Source: Lachnospiraceae bacterium (GTDB taxonomy: Bacteria > Bacillota > Clostridia > Lachnospirales > Lachnospiraceae). Taken from it: a DNA stretch of 37,124 bases. Position 1 is the first letter of the stretch. Each line of letters starts with the position of its first letter. Below the pieces are notes generated by a model. The model had not been told where the DNA came from. It searched no databases and worked only from the letters and a program-made list of their open reading frames with translations. This document shows, piece after piece, positions 16,352-25,061 of this stretch. A program made the position numbers and the translations under genes. Location of the stretch: assembly GCA_017387565.1 (NCBI GenBank), contig JAFOEY010000009.1:1-37124 (forward strand). The letters run 5' to 3'.

Positions 16352-16399
16352 GTTCTTGCGTTAAACAATACTGTTGTTCTTTCATTAATCAATACTGTT
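16352..16399. repeat. Two 24-nt direct repeats upstream of rubredoxin promoter
   Basis: Units 16352-16375 and 16376-16399 share GTTCTT at one end and AATACTGTT at the other, about 20 of 24 positions identical. They sit directly upstream of the -35 box, where an activator would bind. Confidence 0.65.
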
Positions 16400-16455
16400 C
16401 TATCTTTGCATTTGCATAATATTGCCATCATCTGCATTATTTCGTTTTGCTATTT

Positions 16456-19400
16456 TTACATAAAATACTGTACACCTGATTCGAAAATCTTCATATCCTG
16501 CTCACCATAGATATTGATTGCCACGGCATCATCCCGTCTTTCGGAGTGCGCCATCTTTCCAAGGCAGCGTCCGTCAGGAGATGTAATACCCTCGATGGCA
16601 GCATAAGAACCATTGACATTCCATTCTTCATCCATGGAAACATTGCCGTTAAAGTCAGCATACTGGGTGGCAACCTGTCCGTTTGCAAACAGCTTATCAA
16701 TCCATTCCTTTGGTGCAACAAATCGTCCTTCCCCGTGTGATGCGGGATTCACATATGTCTTTCCAAGTTCAGCAAGTTGCAGCCATGGTGATTTATTGGT
16801 CACAACCTTGGTATATACCATCTTGGAGATATGTCTGTTGATCGTATTAAAGGTCAAAGTAGGAGAATCTTCTTTCTGACCCACAATTTCGCCATAAGGA
16901 ACCAGCCCAAGTTTAATCAGTGCCTGGAAACCATTACAGATACCCAATGCCAATCCATCTCTTTCATTTAAGAGTTTCATGACAGCTTCCTTGATCTTAG
17001 CATTCTGAAATGCGGTAGCAAAGAATTTCGCACTTCCGTCCGGTTCATCACCGGCTGAGAAACCACCCGGGAACATAATAATCTGTGCCTGGCTAATTGC
17101 TTTTTCAAATTCATCCACAGATTCTCTGATATCTTCTGCGCTTAAATTGCGGAAGACTTTGGTTACAACATTGGCACCCGCTCTTTCAAATGCCTTTGTA
17201 CTGTCATATTCGCAGTTCGTACCGGGGAATAACGGAATAAATACCGTCGGTTTTGCGACCTTGTTTTTGCAGATATAAATATCTTTTGTATCGTATACTT
17301 TTACCTCTATCGGATCGGTATCCTTTACTGCCTTGGTAGGGAATACTTTTTCCAGTTTCTTTTTCCATGCATCCAGTGCTTCTGATTCACTGACGGTTGT
17401 ATCGCCGAATTTAAATCCATCTTCTACAACGGTTCCGACAACTTCATATACAACACCGGCTTTTTCTACAAAGCCCATCATATTGGCCGGTACTTCTAAT
17501 AAAAAGTTTCCAAGTTCATTTGTAAACAGTCCGTCATTTTCTACCAAACCATCAAATCTGACACCAAATCCGTTACCAAATGCCATCTTGGCTGCAGCGG
17601 CTGCAATACCCTTTGAATCGAGTACATAAGCGGATACAACTGCTTTGTCCCGGATGAGCCCGGCAACTTTTTCGTAGGTTTCTGCAACTTTTTTGTAAAC
17701 CGGTAAATCATATTCGTCCTTTGCAAGACGGACAACCACCAGTTTATTACCGGATTTCTTTAATTCCGGCGTAATAATTTCCGGATATTTTGCGGTATCA
17801 ACTGCAAATGACACAAGTGTCGGAGGTACATCAATATCGTTGAAGGTTCCTGACATACTGTCTTTTCCACCAATACTCGGCAGTCCGTATCCGATTTGTG
17901 CATCAAACGCACCAAGTAAAGCGGCAAACGGCTGACTCCAGCGATGTTTGTCCTCGGTCATTCTGCGGAAATATTCCTGGAATGTAAAACGTACTTTTTT
18001 ATAATCACCACCGGCAGCCACAATCTTGCTTAAAGATTCGGTTACAGCATAAACAGCTCCGTGATACGGGCTCCAGGTAGAAAGGTAAGGATCAAAACCA
18101 TAGCTCATCATGGTAACAGTCTCGGTCTTTCCTTTTAATACCGGTAATTTAGCCACCATGGTCTGTGTCTCGGTCAGCTGATACTTTCCACCATAAGGCA
18201 TATAAACACTACCGGCACCGATGGATGCGTCAAACATTTCGACAAGCCCCTTCTGGCTGCAGACATTTAAGTCATTTAATGTACGCAAGAATGCTGTTCT
18301 CACATCGCCTGCTTCAACAGCTTCCTCAACATCTTTAATCGCATATTGTTTAAAGTAATTATCTTCTTCTGCCGGAACATCAATGGCAACATCTGCTTCC
18401 TGATGTGCTCCGTTCGTATCTAAGAACGAACGGGCAATATCGACGATTTTCTTGCCTCTCCATTCAAGAACCAATCTGGGCTCTTTAGTCACAACAGCAA
18501 CCTCAACCGCCTCTAAGTTTTCTTCTGCGGCATAGCCTAAAAATTCCTGTACATCTTTGGGATCTACGACAACTGCCATACGTTCCTGTGATTCGGAAAT
18601 TGCAAGTTCCGTTCCGTCAAGACCTGCATATTTCTTGGGTACTTTATCAAGATCAACAATCAGTCCGGGAGCTAATTCACCGATAGCAACCGATACACCG
18701 CCGGCACCAAAGTCATTACATTTTTTAATCAGCTTTGAAACTTCCGCTCTGCGGAACAGTCTCTGGATTTTACGTTCAGTAGGCGCATTTCCTTTCTGAA
18801 CCTCTGCGCCACAGGTCTCGATAGAGCTTTCGGTATGAACCTTAGAAGATCCGGTAGCACCGCCACAGCCGTCACGTCCGGTACGACCGCCTAAAAGAAT
18901 GATGATATCGCCCGGATCGGAATTTTCACGAATAACATTTTTACGGGGTGCGGCACCCATAACGGCACCAATTTCCATACGTTTTGCCACATAATTGGGA
19001 TGATACAGCTCTTTTACATATCCCGTAGCAAGACCAATCTGGTTACCATAGGAAGAATAACCGCTTGCAGCTCCTGTTACCAGTTTCTTTTGTGACAATT
19101 TTCCTTTTAAAGTATCTTTGATCGGAACTGTGGGATCTGCAGCACCGGTGATACGCATTGCCTGATACACATATCCACGTCCGGAAAGCGGATCTCTTAT
19201 AGCACCGCCAAGACATGTTGCAGCACCACCGAAAGGCTCGATTTCCGTAGGATGATTGTGTGTTTCATTTTTGAAGAATACCAGCCACTCTTCGGTCTGA
19301 CCATCGATTTCAACCGGAACAACAACTGAGCAGGCATTAATTTCATCGGATACTTCCATATCCTGAAGCTTCCCTTCTGCTCTTAATTTTTTCATTGCCA

Positions 19401-20241
19401 TCAATGCAAGATCCATCAGGCAGACAAATTTATCATCCCTGCCCTGATACATTTCATGATGTGCATCCAGATATGCATGATATGATTTTTCAATCGGAGC
19501 TTTATAATAACCATCAGCAATCTCCACATTTTTCAATTCCGTAGAAAATGTGGTATGACGGCAGTGATCAGACCAGTATGTATCCAGAACGCGGATTTCT
19601 GTCATAGTCGGATCTCTGTGCTCGTCCTTTTGATAATAATTCTGAATATGAAGGAAATCTTTAAACGTCATGGCAAGACCAAGCGAATCGTAAAGCGCTT
19701 TCAAATCTGCCTCTGCCATATCTTTAAAACCATCAAATACGATAACATCTGCCGGTTCCTCGTATTCGGCAATCAAAGTATCCGGTTTTACCATATCGGT
19801 CTCACGTGAATCCACCGGATTGATACAGTAAGCTTTGATTTCAGCAAATTCTTCATCTGAAATCTCTCCGGATAATAAATAGGTAACAGCAGTCCGGATA
19901 ACCGGTTCTTCATCTTCTTTTAAGAATTTCACACACTGCATGGCCGAATCGGCTCTCTGGTCGAACTGTCCCGGCAGGTATTCAACACTGAATGTTCTCT
20001 CATCGGGTTTTACCTCGATATTTTCATGATAAAGAATATCAACCGGCGGCTCCGAAAAAACAGTCTTGCATGCTCTTTCAAATACCTCATCCGAAAGATT
20101 TTCAACATCATACCGAATGAATACTCTGACCTGTTTTAGTCCATCCACTCCCAGATAGCTCTTTAAGTCCTCGTACAGCTCTGTGGCTTTCACTGCAAAA
20201 GCAGCTTTCTTTTCTACGTAAATACGTTTTACATTTGCCAT
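16456..20241 (-). CDS. purL: Phosphoribosylformylglycinamidine synthase, single chain
   Basis: Cytoplasmic purine biosynthesis enzyme (FGAR + glutamine + ATP to FGAM), 1261 aa, the long single-chain form common in Clostridia rather than the PurS/PurL/PurQ split. The N-terminal part includes DTYWSDHCRHTTF and ETHNHPTEIEPFGGAATC (ATP/substrate loops), then GGRTGRDGCGGATGSS and GGKDSMSGTFND. The C-terminal glutaminase (about 997-1261) has nucleophile C1102 in LGICNGFQ and H1232/E1234 in AHSERR. The start ATG at 20239-20241 follows GGAGG by 10 nt; an in-frame ATG 36 nt further upstream lacks a site. A clear sigma-A promoter lies 65-90 nt upstream. No purine riboswitch is visible in the short leader. 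It is apart from other pur genes. Confidence 0.97.
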   Translation of the reverse strand: MANVKRIYVEKKAAFAVKATELYEDLKSYLGVDGLKQVRVFIRYDVENLSDEVFERACKTVFSEPPVDILYHENIEVKPDERTFSVEYLPGQFDQRADSAMQCVKFLKEDEEPVIRTAVTYLLSGEISDEEFAEIKAYCINPVDSRETDMVKPDTLIAEYEEPADVIVFDGFKDMAEADLKALYDSLGLAMTFKDFLHIQNYYQKDEHRDPTMTEIRVLDTYWSDHCRHTTFSTELKNVEIADGYYKAPIEKSYHAYLDAHHEMYQGRDDKFVCLMDLALMAMKKLRAEGKLQDMEVSDEINACSVVVPVEIDGQTEEWLVFFKNETHNHPTEIEPFGGAATCLGGAIRDPLSGRGYVYQAMRITGAADPTVPIKDTLKGKLSQKKLVTGAASGYSSYGNQIGLATGYVKELYHPNYVAKRMEIGAVMGAAPRKNVIRENSDPGDIIILLGGRTGRDGCGGATGSSKVHTESSIETCGAEVQKGNAPTERKIQRLFRRAEVSKLIKKCNDFGAGGVSVAIGELAPGLIVDLDKVPKKYAGLDGTELAISESQERMAVVVDPKDVQEFLGYAAEENLEAVEVAVVTKEPRLVLEWRGKKIVDIARSFLDTNGAHQEADVAIDVPAEEDNYFKQYAIKDVEEAVEAGDVRTAFLRTLNDLNVCSQKGLVEMFDASIGAGSVYMPYGGKYQLTETQTMVAKLPVLKGKTETVTMMSYGFDPYLSTWSPYHGAVYAVTESLSKIVAAGGDYKKVRFTFQEYFRRMTEDKHRWSQPFAALLGAFDAQIGYGLPSIGGKDSMSGTFNDIDVPPTLVSFAVDTAKYPEIITPELKKSGNKLVVVRLAKDEYDLPVYKKVAETYEKVAGLIRDKAVVSAYVLDSKGIAAAAAKMAFGNGFGVRFDGLVENDGLFTNELGNFLLEVPANMMGFVEKAGVVYEVVGTVVEDGFKFGDTTVSESEALDAWKKKLEKVFPTKAVKDTDPIEVKVYDTKDIYICKNKVAKPTVFIPLFPGTNCEYDSTKAFERAGANVVTKVFRNLSAEDIRESVDEFEKAISQAQIIMFPGGFSAGDEPDGSAKFFATAFQNAKIKEAVMKLLNERDGLALGICNGFQALIKLGLVPYGEIVGQKEDSPTLTFNTINRHISKMVYTKVVTNKSPWLQLAELGKTYVNPASHGEGRFVAPKEWIDKLFANGQVATQYADFNGNVSMDEEWNVNGSYAAIEGITSPDGRCLGKMAHSERRDDAVAINIYGEQDMKIFESGVQYFM

Positions 20242-20304
20242 GTTTGTCGTTTCCTCCATAGTTAATCTATTAAACATTTCCTATCTTGTTTAAACACTAT
20301 TTTT

Positions 20305-20332
20305 ATTATACAAGATTCAGCTTTTTTTTCAA
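20305..20332 (-). promoter_or_regulatory. purL promoter
   Basis: Minus strand TTGAAA (20327-20332), 16-nt spacer, perfect TATAAT (20305-20310). Confidence 0.75.
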
Positions 20333-21066
20333 TAAAGGGAAAGCGATTTTTCAGAAATACAATATGAATTATTGGTTTACAAAAGATTTATGTGCAATTA
20401 CATTTTGTAGTGTTATGAAATGCTATTTTTCAATGATTTTTGTTGGTTTACAGATAATCTTGCAGATTTTTACGACTTATGTGTACCAAATATTGTTGTT
20501 TGTTGTGTTATTTAATACAATATATTGATTTTCTTTTTATGACAGAAATATCAAATCATATATCACTTTCTGTCAATTATTTCAATAATTTTGATTTTTT
20601 TATTTTTATTACAACTGTATTTTATTTATGAGATTTTGGTTTAGAAAATATGATGACGATTATGTCAATTGATTTTATATAACAATAATAGGCATGTGCA
20701 GTTTACATAACGCGCTATATACATTGACTATTTTGTCTATATCTTGTATTTCTTTTTTCATAACACCACAAATTATATATTTTCTTTTGTTATGTAACCC
20801 ATTGTTATGTAAACTTTTGTGGTTAAAATATGCATATATTTTTTCAAACAAGTCGCCATATCAAATTGAAAACACAAACTAAAGCGCGAATAAACAGAAA
20901 ATCCCGATTTAAAACAGGGAGAATAGAAATCTGGAAGAGAACAAAAATAGAATAATAAAAATAAAAGGAAACTATAGAAACAATAAAAAGTCAGAAAAAA
21001 TCTATAAAAAAGCAGGACGAAAGACATATAGAAAAAAGACTATTATAAAACAAAGAAGATAATCTT

Positions 21067-21149
21067 AGAAAAGCCAAAAAGCCATTTTAAAACAAGGAGA
21101 TATACATAGAAAAGCTAAAAAAGCCATTTTAAAACAAGGAGATGAACAT
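21067..21149. repeat. Two 41-42-nt direct repeats
   Basis: Two near-identical units start at about 21067 and 21108 and share AGCCATTTTAAAACAAGGAG near their 3' halves, each ending in an ACATAGAAAAG-like join. On the plus strand each carries AAGGAG, but no long frame follows either. They lie just beyond the terminator of the flavoprotein operon. Confidence 0.7.
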
Positions 21150-21154
21150 AGAAA

Positions 21155-21191
21155 AGATAATAAAAACAAGCCCGGTAAAAGAGCTTGTTTT
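21155..21191 (-). terminator. Terminator of the amino-acid transport/flavoprotein operon
   Basis: Minus strand: AAAACAAGC, 11-nt loop, GCTTGTTTT, then TTATTATCTTTT. It lies 45 nt past the stop codon of the FMN dehydrogenase gene. Confidence 0.75.
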
Positions 21192-21235
21192 CATTACTTA
21201 TACTATTCATGATGATTAATTTTCACTCTTTATTA

Positions 21236-22255
21236 TTACATCCGAATCATATCGCGACTGATATCGGAAATTTGGCGAGCACCACACATATACATGGTAT
21301 CGACAAGTTCTGCTTTCAACTTGTCAAAATAGCATTCCATGCCCTCCTGTCCCCCTCCATAATAGGAAATCAGAACCGGACGACAGATCATGCATAAATC
21401 CGCTCCCAATGCATAGGCCTTGAACATATCGATGCCGGAACGAATACCACCGTCCACGATAATTGTTGCCCGCCCGGATACCGCATCTGCAATTTCTGAA
21501 AGTACCTCTGCTGTTGCAGGAGTATCGGAAAGTACTCTTCCACCGTGGTTTGACACAATGATGGCATCTGCACCTGCATCAATCGCTTTTAAGGCGCTTT
21601 TTGCCGTCATAATCCCCTTTACAATAAACGGAACCTTCGCTTCCTCTTTTAAGGCGCGTAGCTGTTCAACCGATTTCGTTCCACCGGAACCGTGACATTC
21701 TTTCAGATGTGGCAAACCTGCACTATCTACCACAACCGTAATGGCAAGCGGCGACTGTTTTTCATGGCATCGAGTCATCTGCTTGATGATATTTTCATCT
21801 GCTTCCGGATTGATAACCGGAATCCCATTATTACCATGTGAAATCCTGGACTGAATTGCACTATTATGTACGCTTTCCTCTAATCCGGTACTGTAAAAAT
21901 GCAAAATTCCTCTGCTTTCACAGGCCGCCATACACTTTTCATTAAAATCCCGGACGTCGTCTTCCGAGTTATACTGAAGCCTTATAGAGCCAATTGGTGC
22001 AGATACCAGTGGAAATGCCAACTCTCTTCCGAACAGGCTCGTAGACGTGTCTATTGCCGTATTTTCCACGATGGTATCCATATTCAATTTTATCTTATGC
22101 CAGGCTTCGTAATTATCATTTGCACCATTTCCGGGGCCCTTTGAGCCCGGTCCGGGCAATGTGTTTTTACAAGCCAATCCATTACAAACCGGACACACCT
22201 TACATTTGGGACCGATCTTCTTTTTTGCATTTTCTAATACTTCTGTATAATTCAT
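21236..22255 (-). CDS. FMN-dependent alpha-hydroxy-acid dehydrogenase, Cys-cluster N-terminus
   Basis: A 339-aa TIM-barrel flavoprotein of the lactate oxidase/glycolate oxidase/LldD family. Catalytic and FMN residues are present: K213 (VKGI), H237 and R240 in SNHGGR, and D268-GGIRSG (268-274), then GADLCMICRP for phosphate binding. The N-terminus has C18, C21, C24 and C29 (CxxCxxCxxxxC), absent from textbook members, which might bind an Fe-S cluster or metal. At 339 aa it is slightly short. Gene order puts it last after an amino-acid binding protein, permease and ATPase, suggesting oxidation of a 2-hydroxy acid linked to the imported compound. A promoter-like sequence in the 57-nt gap could give extra expression. 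The ATG has only a weak GGA site. Confidence 0.85.
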   Translation of the reverse strand: MNYTEVLENAKKKIGPKCKVCPVCNGLACKNTLPGPGSKGPGNGANDNYEAWHKIKLNMDTIVENTAIDTSTSLFGRELAFPLVSAPIGSIRLQYNSEDDVRDFNEKCMAACESRGILHFYSTGLEESVHNSAIQSRISHGNNGIPVINPEADENIIKQMTRCHEKQSPLAITVVVDSAGLPHLKECHGSGGTKSVEQLRALKEEAKVPFIVKGIMTAKSALKAIDAGADAIIVSNHGGRVLSDTPATAEVLSEIADAVSGRATIIVDGGIRSGIDMFKAYALGADLCMICRPVLISYYGGGQEGMECYFDKLKAELVDTMYMCGARQISDISRDMIRM

Positions 22256-22289
22256 ATTAAATCCATTCTGTATACGTTTACAATTGCAA

Positions 22290-22318
22290 TGTATAGTCCG
22301 ATGTATACACGATTACAA
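22290..22318 (-). promoter_or_regulatory. Possible internal promoter before the FMN dehydrogenase
   Basis: Minus strand TTGTAA (22313-22318), 17-nt spacer, TATACA (22290-22295). The -35 overlaps the end of the ATPase gene. Several GTATAC palindromes lie in the same gap. Confidence 0.4.
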
Positions 22319-23071
22319 TACACTACTTAAAAACTGCTGTGCTTTTTCTGTCTTGGGATGCTCAAACAATTCTTCCGGCGTTCCTTCTTCCAAAATCACA
22401 CCATCATACATGAAAACCACACGATCTGCCACTTCTTTTGCAAAACCCATCTCGTGTGTCACACAAATCATGGTCATACCCTGTTTTGCAAGATCCTTCA
22501 TAACATTTAATACTTCTCCTACAAGTTCCGGATCGAGTGCGGATGTAGGCTCATCAAAAAGCATGATTTTCGGTTCCATGGCAAGTGCTCTTGCAATGGC
22601 CACACGCTGTTGCTGTCCTCCAGAAAGATTATTGGGATAGGCATTCGCTTTCTCGGATAAACCAACCTTTTCAAGCAGTTCCAAAGCTCTTTTGTCAGCT
22701 TCTTCTTCGCTGATATTTTTCACTTTCATAGGAGAAATTTTTACATTATCCTTTACCGTTAAATGTGGGAACAAATTGAAACGCTGGAATACCATACCCA
22801 TTTCGAGTAAGAGTGCTTTATGCTTTTCTTTGCTCATGCCGTCAATCACTTTCCCATTTTCGGCTTGAACAAATAATTCATCCTCAATATAAATCTTTCC
22901 GGATGTAATTGTCTCTAATGTATTTAAGGAACGTAAAAATGTAGACTTACCGGCACCGGAAGGACCGATAATGACAATTACCTCCCCCTGTTCCACCGTC
23001 AGGTTCACATCTTTTAATACTTCTAAATCTCCAAAATTTTTGCAAAGGTCCACTGTTTTAATATATGACAT
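22313..23071 (-). CDS. Polar amino-acid ABC transporter ATPase
   Basis: A 252-aa GlnQ/HisP-family ATPase. It has Walker [10 protein letters not shown] (about 36-44), Q-loop [11 protein letters not shown], signature LSGGQQQR (about 148-155), Walker [15 protein letters not shown] and the switch His in [11 protein letters not shown]. The FNLFPHLT and [15 protein letters not shown] segments are typical of the polar amino-acid uptake branch. AGGAGG is 8 nt before the ATG. The gene starts 12 nt after the permease stop, so the two are co-translated. Confidence 0.95.
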   Translation of the reverse strand: MSYIKTVDLCKNFGDLEVLKDVNLTVEQGEVIVIIGPSGAGKSTFLRSLNTLETITSGKIYIEDELFVQAENGKVIDGMSKEKHKALLLEMGMVFQRFNLFPHLTVKDNVKISPMKVKNISEEEADKRALELLEKVGLSEKANAYPNNLSGGQQQRVAIARALAMEPKIMLFDEPTSALDPELVGEVLNVMKDLAKQGMTMICVTHEMGFAKEVADRVVFMYDGVILEEGTPEELFEHPKTEKAQQFLSSVL

Positions 23072-23083
23072 ATCTGACTCCTC

Positions 23084-23743
23084 CTATTCATATACGGAAT
23101 ACTTCTTCTCAAGTCTGTTAAAGATGAATGAGAATACGGCTGTAATAACCAGATAAATAATCATGGCCGGTATATAAACCAGTGCCGTTGCAGATGAAGA
23201 CGAAATTGCACGGGTTACTTTTGTCAAATCGGACAAACCGATAATGGCAACCAATGAAACATCTTTTAAGACCATAATAAATTCATTACCAACCGGTGGA
23301 ATCAGGCGACGGACAGTCTGTGGAATAATAATATACCGCATAGTCTGTCCATAGGTCATGCCAAGTGCTTTGGCAGCTTCGTACTGACCTTTGTCGATAG
23401 ACTGAATTCCGGCTCTGATATTTTCAGCAAGATATGCAGCTGAATTCAGTGTATATGCAATCATGGCTGCAACAAATGCACTTTTGATGGTCAGTGCCGG
23501 ATTAAACTGTGGTAAACCGAAATAAATAAAATAAATCTGCATCAATAAAGGAGTGCCTCTGAAAAAGAAGATATAGGCACTGCACGGTTTATTGATTAAC
23601 GGATTTTTAGCCATTTTTCCCAATGCCAGAAAAAGACTTAAAACAAGACCGATGGCGACAGATAAAATCGTAATCAATATCGTCATCTTAGTACCGTTTA
23701 ACAGCTGCGGCATCCAGGTAATGATTTTGTTTAATGCATCCAC
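23084..23743 (-). CDS. Polar amino-acid ABC transporter permease
   Basis: A 219-aa HisM/GlnP-type permease with about five membrane helices (NGTKMTILITILSVAIGLVLSLF first). The EAA loop EAAKALGMTYGQTMRYIIIPQ (about 140-160) contacts the ATPase. FFRGTPLLMQIYFIYFGLP is a hallmark of this family. The start is a GTG at 23741-23743, 7 nt after AGGAGG. The same frame stays open upstream but that part overlaps the intercistronic hairpin and adds no family sequence. It follows the binding protein gene after a 183-nt gap holding a strong hairpin. Confidence 0.94.
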   Translation of the reverse strand: MDALNKIITWMPQLLNGTKMTILITILSVAIGLVLSLFLALGKMAKNPLINKPCSAYIFFFRGTPLLMQIYFIYFGLPQFNPALTIKSAFVAAMIAYTLNSAAYLAENIRAGIQSIDKGQYEAAKALGMTYGQTMRYIIIPQTVRRLIPPVGNEFIMVLKDVSLVAIIGLSDLTKVTRAISSSSATALVYIPAMIIYLVITAVFSFIFNRLEKKYSVYE

Positions 23744-23833
23744 GTTTGTTCCTCCTAAAGTAACGTTTATTATTGAACCTATATATTTTATAAAACAAAT
23801 TTTCCTATACGTCAAATAATGTTTTGTATAAAT

Positions 23834-23871
23834 AAACTCCCTATCTGTCAATATTATCAGATAGGGAGTTT
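23834..23871 (-). terminator. Intercistronic hairpin after the binding protein gene
   Basis: Perfect 14-bp stem AAACTCCCTATCTG / CAGATAGGGAGTTT with a 10-nt loop, followed on the minus strand by TTTATTTATA, a weak U-tract. Placed between binding protein and permease, it should act as a partial terminator or 3' stabiliser giving excess binding protein. Confidence 0.75.
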
Positions 23872-23926
23872 GATTCATTTTGTATCGGCTGATATTATCT
23901 AAAATAATCTCGCCGCACACTCTGTA

Positions 23927-24799
23927 TTATTCCATATCAGCTGTAATATCGCTTCCGAAATACTTTGTTGCAATTTCACCAAGCTTTCCGCTTGCTTTTA
24001 AAGCATCCAGAGCCTCTTCCATTGCGTTCTTTAAATCATCGTTGCCTTTTTTAAAGCACATAACGATGGGTTCTGCATCGGGTGCCTGCCATACAGTCTT
24101 GTAGTTGTTCGCTTCATCTCCAAGATAGTAAGATGCTACAACGGCATCTGTACATACAGCATCAACACGGCCTGCTTTGATTTCATCAAATGCATTGATA
24201 ACCTTTTCATACTGTCTTAAATCTGTATCCACACCTGCAGCAATCTGATCCTGCATAATGTAATCTGCAGTTGTTTCCATCTGAACTGCAACGGATTTGC
24301 CTGCAAGATCAGCTACATCTGCGATTTCAGAATCGTTGGGAACAACTAAAACGGGAGCATTTGCAACATAAGGTTTTGACAATAAGTATTCTTCGTCACG
24401 ACCTTCTGTCCAGCTTACACATGACATAATAACATCATATTTGTCTGTATCAACACCGGCAAAAATACCATCCCATGCAGTATCAACGATTTCTAATTCC
24501 AAGCCCATCTCATCTGCAAGAGCCTGTGCTAATTCCATATCAAAACCGATTGGTGTGGCACCGTCTTCATCAAAGTATTCCATCGGAGGGTAACCAATTT
24601 CAGCACCAACCAATAATTTTCCGGGCTGTAATGTTAATGAGGTCTCTTCTGCAGCCTCTGCTGTTTCGGAACTACCGGCTTCGGTTGTTTCCTCAGTTGT
24701 TTCTGTTGTTTCTTCAGCAGGCTGTGCAGAACCGCATGCTGTCAAAGAAGCAACTACCATAGTACCTGCAAGAACACAGGCAAGTAATTTTTTCATCAT
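23927..24799 (-). CDS. Polar amino-acid-binding lipoprotein
   Basis: A 290-aa extracytoplasmic substrate-binding protein of the SBP_bac_3 type. A lipoprotein signal ends in the lipobox SLTACG (Cys22), followed by a Glu/Thr/Ala-rich linker (about 27-58). The binding domain starts at KLLVGAEIGYPPMEYFDEDG; IGFDMELAQALADEMG and KYDVIMSCVSWTEGRDEEY are typical ligand-pocket segments. R-x-x-D near FDEIKAGRVDAVCTDAVVASYYL is also conserved. The start is the first of two ATGs at 24797-24799, with AGGAG 7 nt upstream; further upstream frame is leader. Expression comes from a strong promoter at 24873-24901. The exact amino acid cannot be deduced. Confidence 0.95.
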   Translation of the reverse strand: MMKKLLACVLAGTMVVASLTACGSAQPAEETTETTEETTEAGSSETAEAAEETSLTLQPGKLLVGAEIGYPPMEYFDEDGATPIGFDMELAQALADEMGLELEIVDTAWDGIFAGVDTDKYDVIMSCVSWTEGRDEEYLLSKPYVANAPVLVVPNDSEIADVADLAGKSVAVQMETTADYIMQDQIAAGVDTDLRQYEKVINAFDEIKAGRVDAVCTDAVVASYYLGDEANNYKTVWQAPDAEPIVMCFKKGNDDLKNAMEEALDALKASGKLGEIATKYFGSDITADME

Positions 24800-24831
24800 A
24801 ATAATTCTCCTCTCGTCGCTATAACAAAAAA

Positions 24832-24869
24832 TATGGACAATGTATCTGTTTCTGACATCATTGTCCATA
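24832..24869 (-). promoter_or_regulatory. Inverted repeat at the transcription start of the uptake operon
   Basis: Perfect 11-bp arms TATGGACAATG (24832-24842) and CATTGTCCATA (24859-24869). On the minus strand the second arm is followed by TTTTTTGTTATAG. The likely start point (about 24866) falls in the first arm, so it could be an operator, a 5' stabilising hairpin or a leader terminator. Confidence 0.6.
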
Positions 24870-24872
24870 GGT

Positions 24873-24901
24873 ATAGTATCATTCCATGTTTGATTTGTCA
24901 A
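24873..24901 (-). promoter_or_regulatory. Strong sigma-A promoter of the amino-acid uptake operon
   Basis: Minus strand TTGACA (24896-24901), 17-nt spacer, TACTAT (24873-24878). Confidence 0.8.
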
Positions 24902-25061
24902 ATCTAATTGATTGCTTTTTAATATGCTTTTTAAATCATTTTATAAACCATTTTAATATCATCCAAATACTTGCATTTTAAATCAACGTACGTTTTCAAT
25001 CATTTTCCATATCATTTCTTTCATGCAGCCAATTATACAGGCAACTTGTTTGGATTACTAT

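Larger units (their letters stand above)
20242..21235. other. AT-rich 1-kb region without a convincing gene
   Basis: Beyond the purL promoter I see a 9-bp inverted repeat TGACAGAAA/TTTCTGTCA (20540-20575). Three copies of a GTTATGTAA-type word lie at 20702-20711 (inverted), 20787-20797 and 20802-20812, inside arms ACCACAAA/TTTGTGGT (20765-20823). A purine-rich stretch follows (about 20880-21160). Open frames are Phe/Leu/Ile-rich low-complexity translations without ribosome binding sites. A small RNA cannot be excluded. Confidence 0.6.

Noticed and set aside
20773-21027. Minus-strand 84-aa Phe/Leu-rich frame
   Set aside because: It is the reverse of a purine-rich tract, has no ribosome binding site and low-complexity composition.
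21080-21105. AAGGAGATATACAT in the 21.1-kb repeat, identical to a common expression-vector ribosome binding site
   Set aside because: No ATG or open frame follows, it lies in a native repeat and the second copy differs; no sign of vector sequence.
23744-23920. N-terminal extension of the amino-acid permease frame
   Set aside because: Overlaps the intercistronic hairpin; the GTG at 23743 has an ideal AGGAGG and matches family length.
24800-24900. T-box or amino-acid riboswitch in the binding-protein leader
   Set aside because: The leader is only about 65 nt and shows no T-box or riboswitch consensus, only the single inverted repeat.
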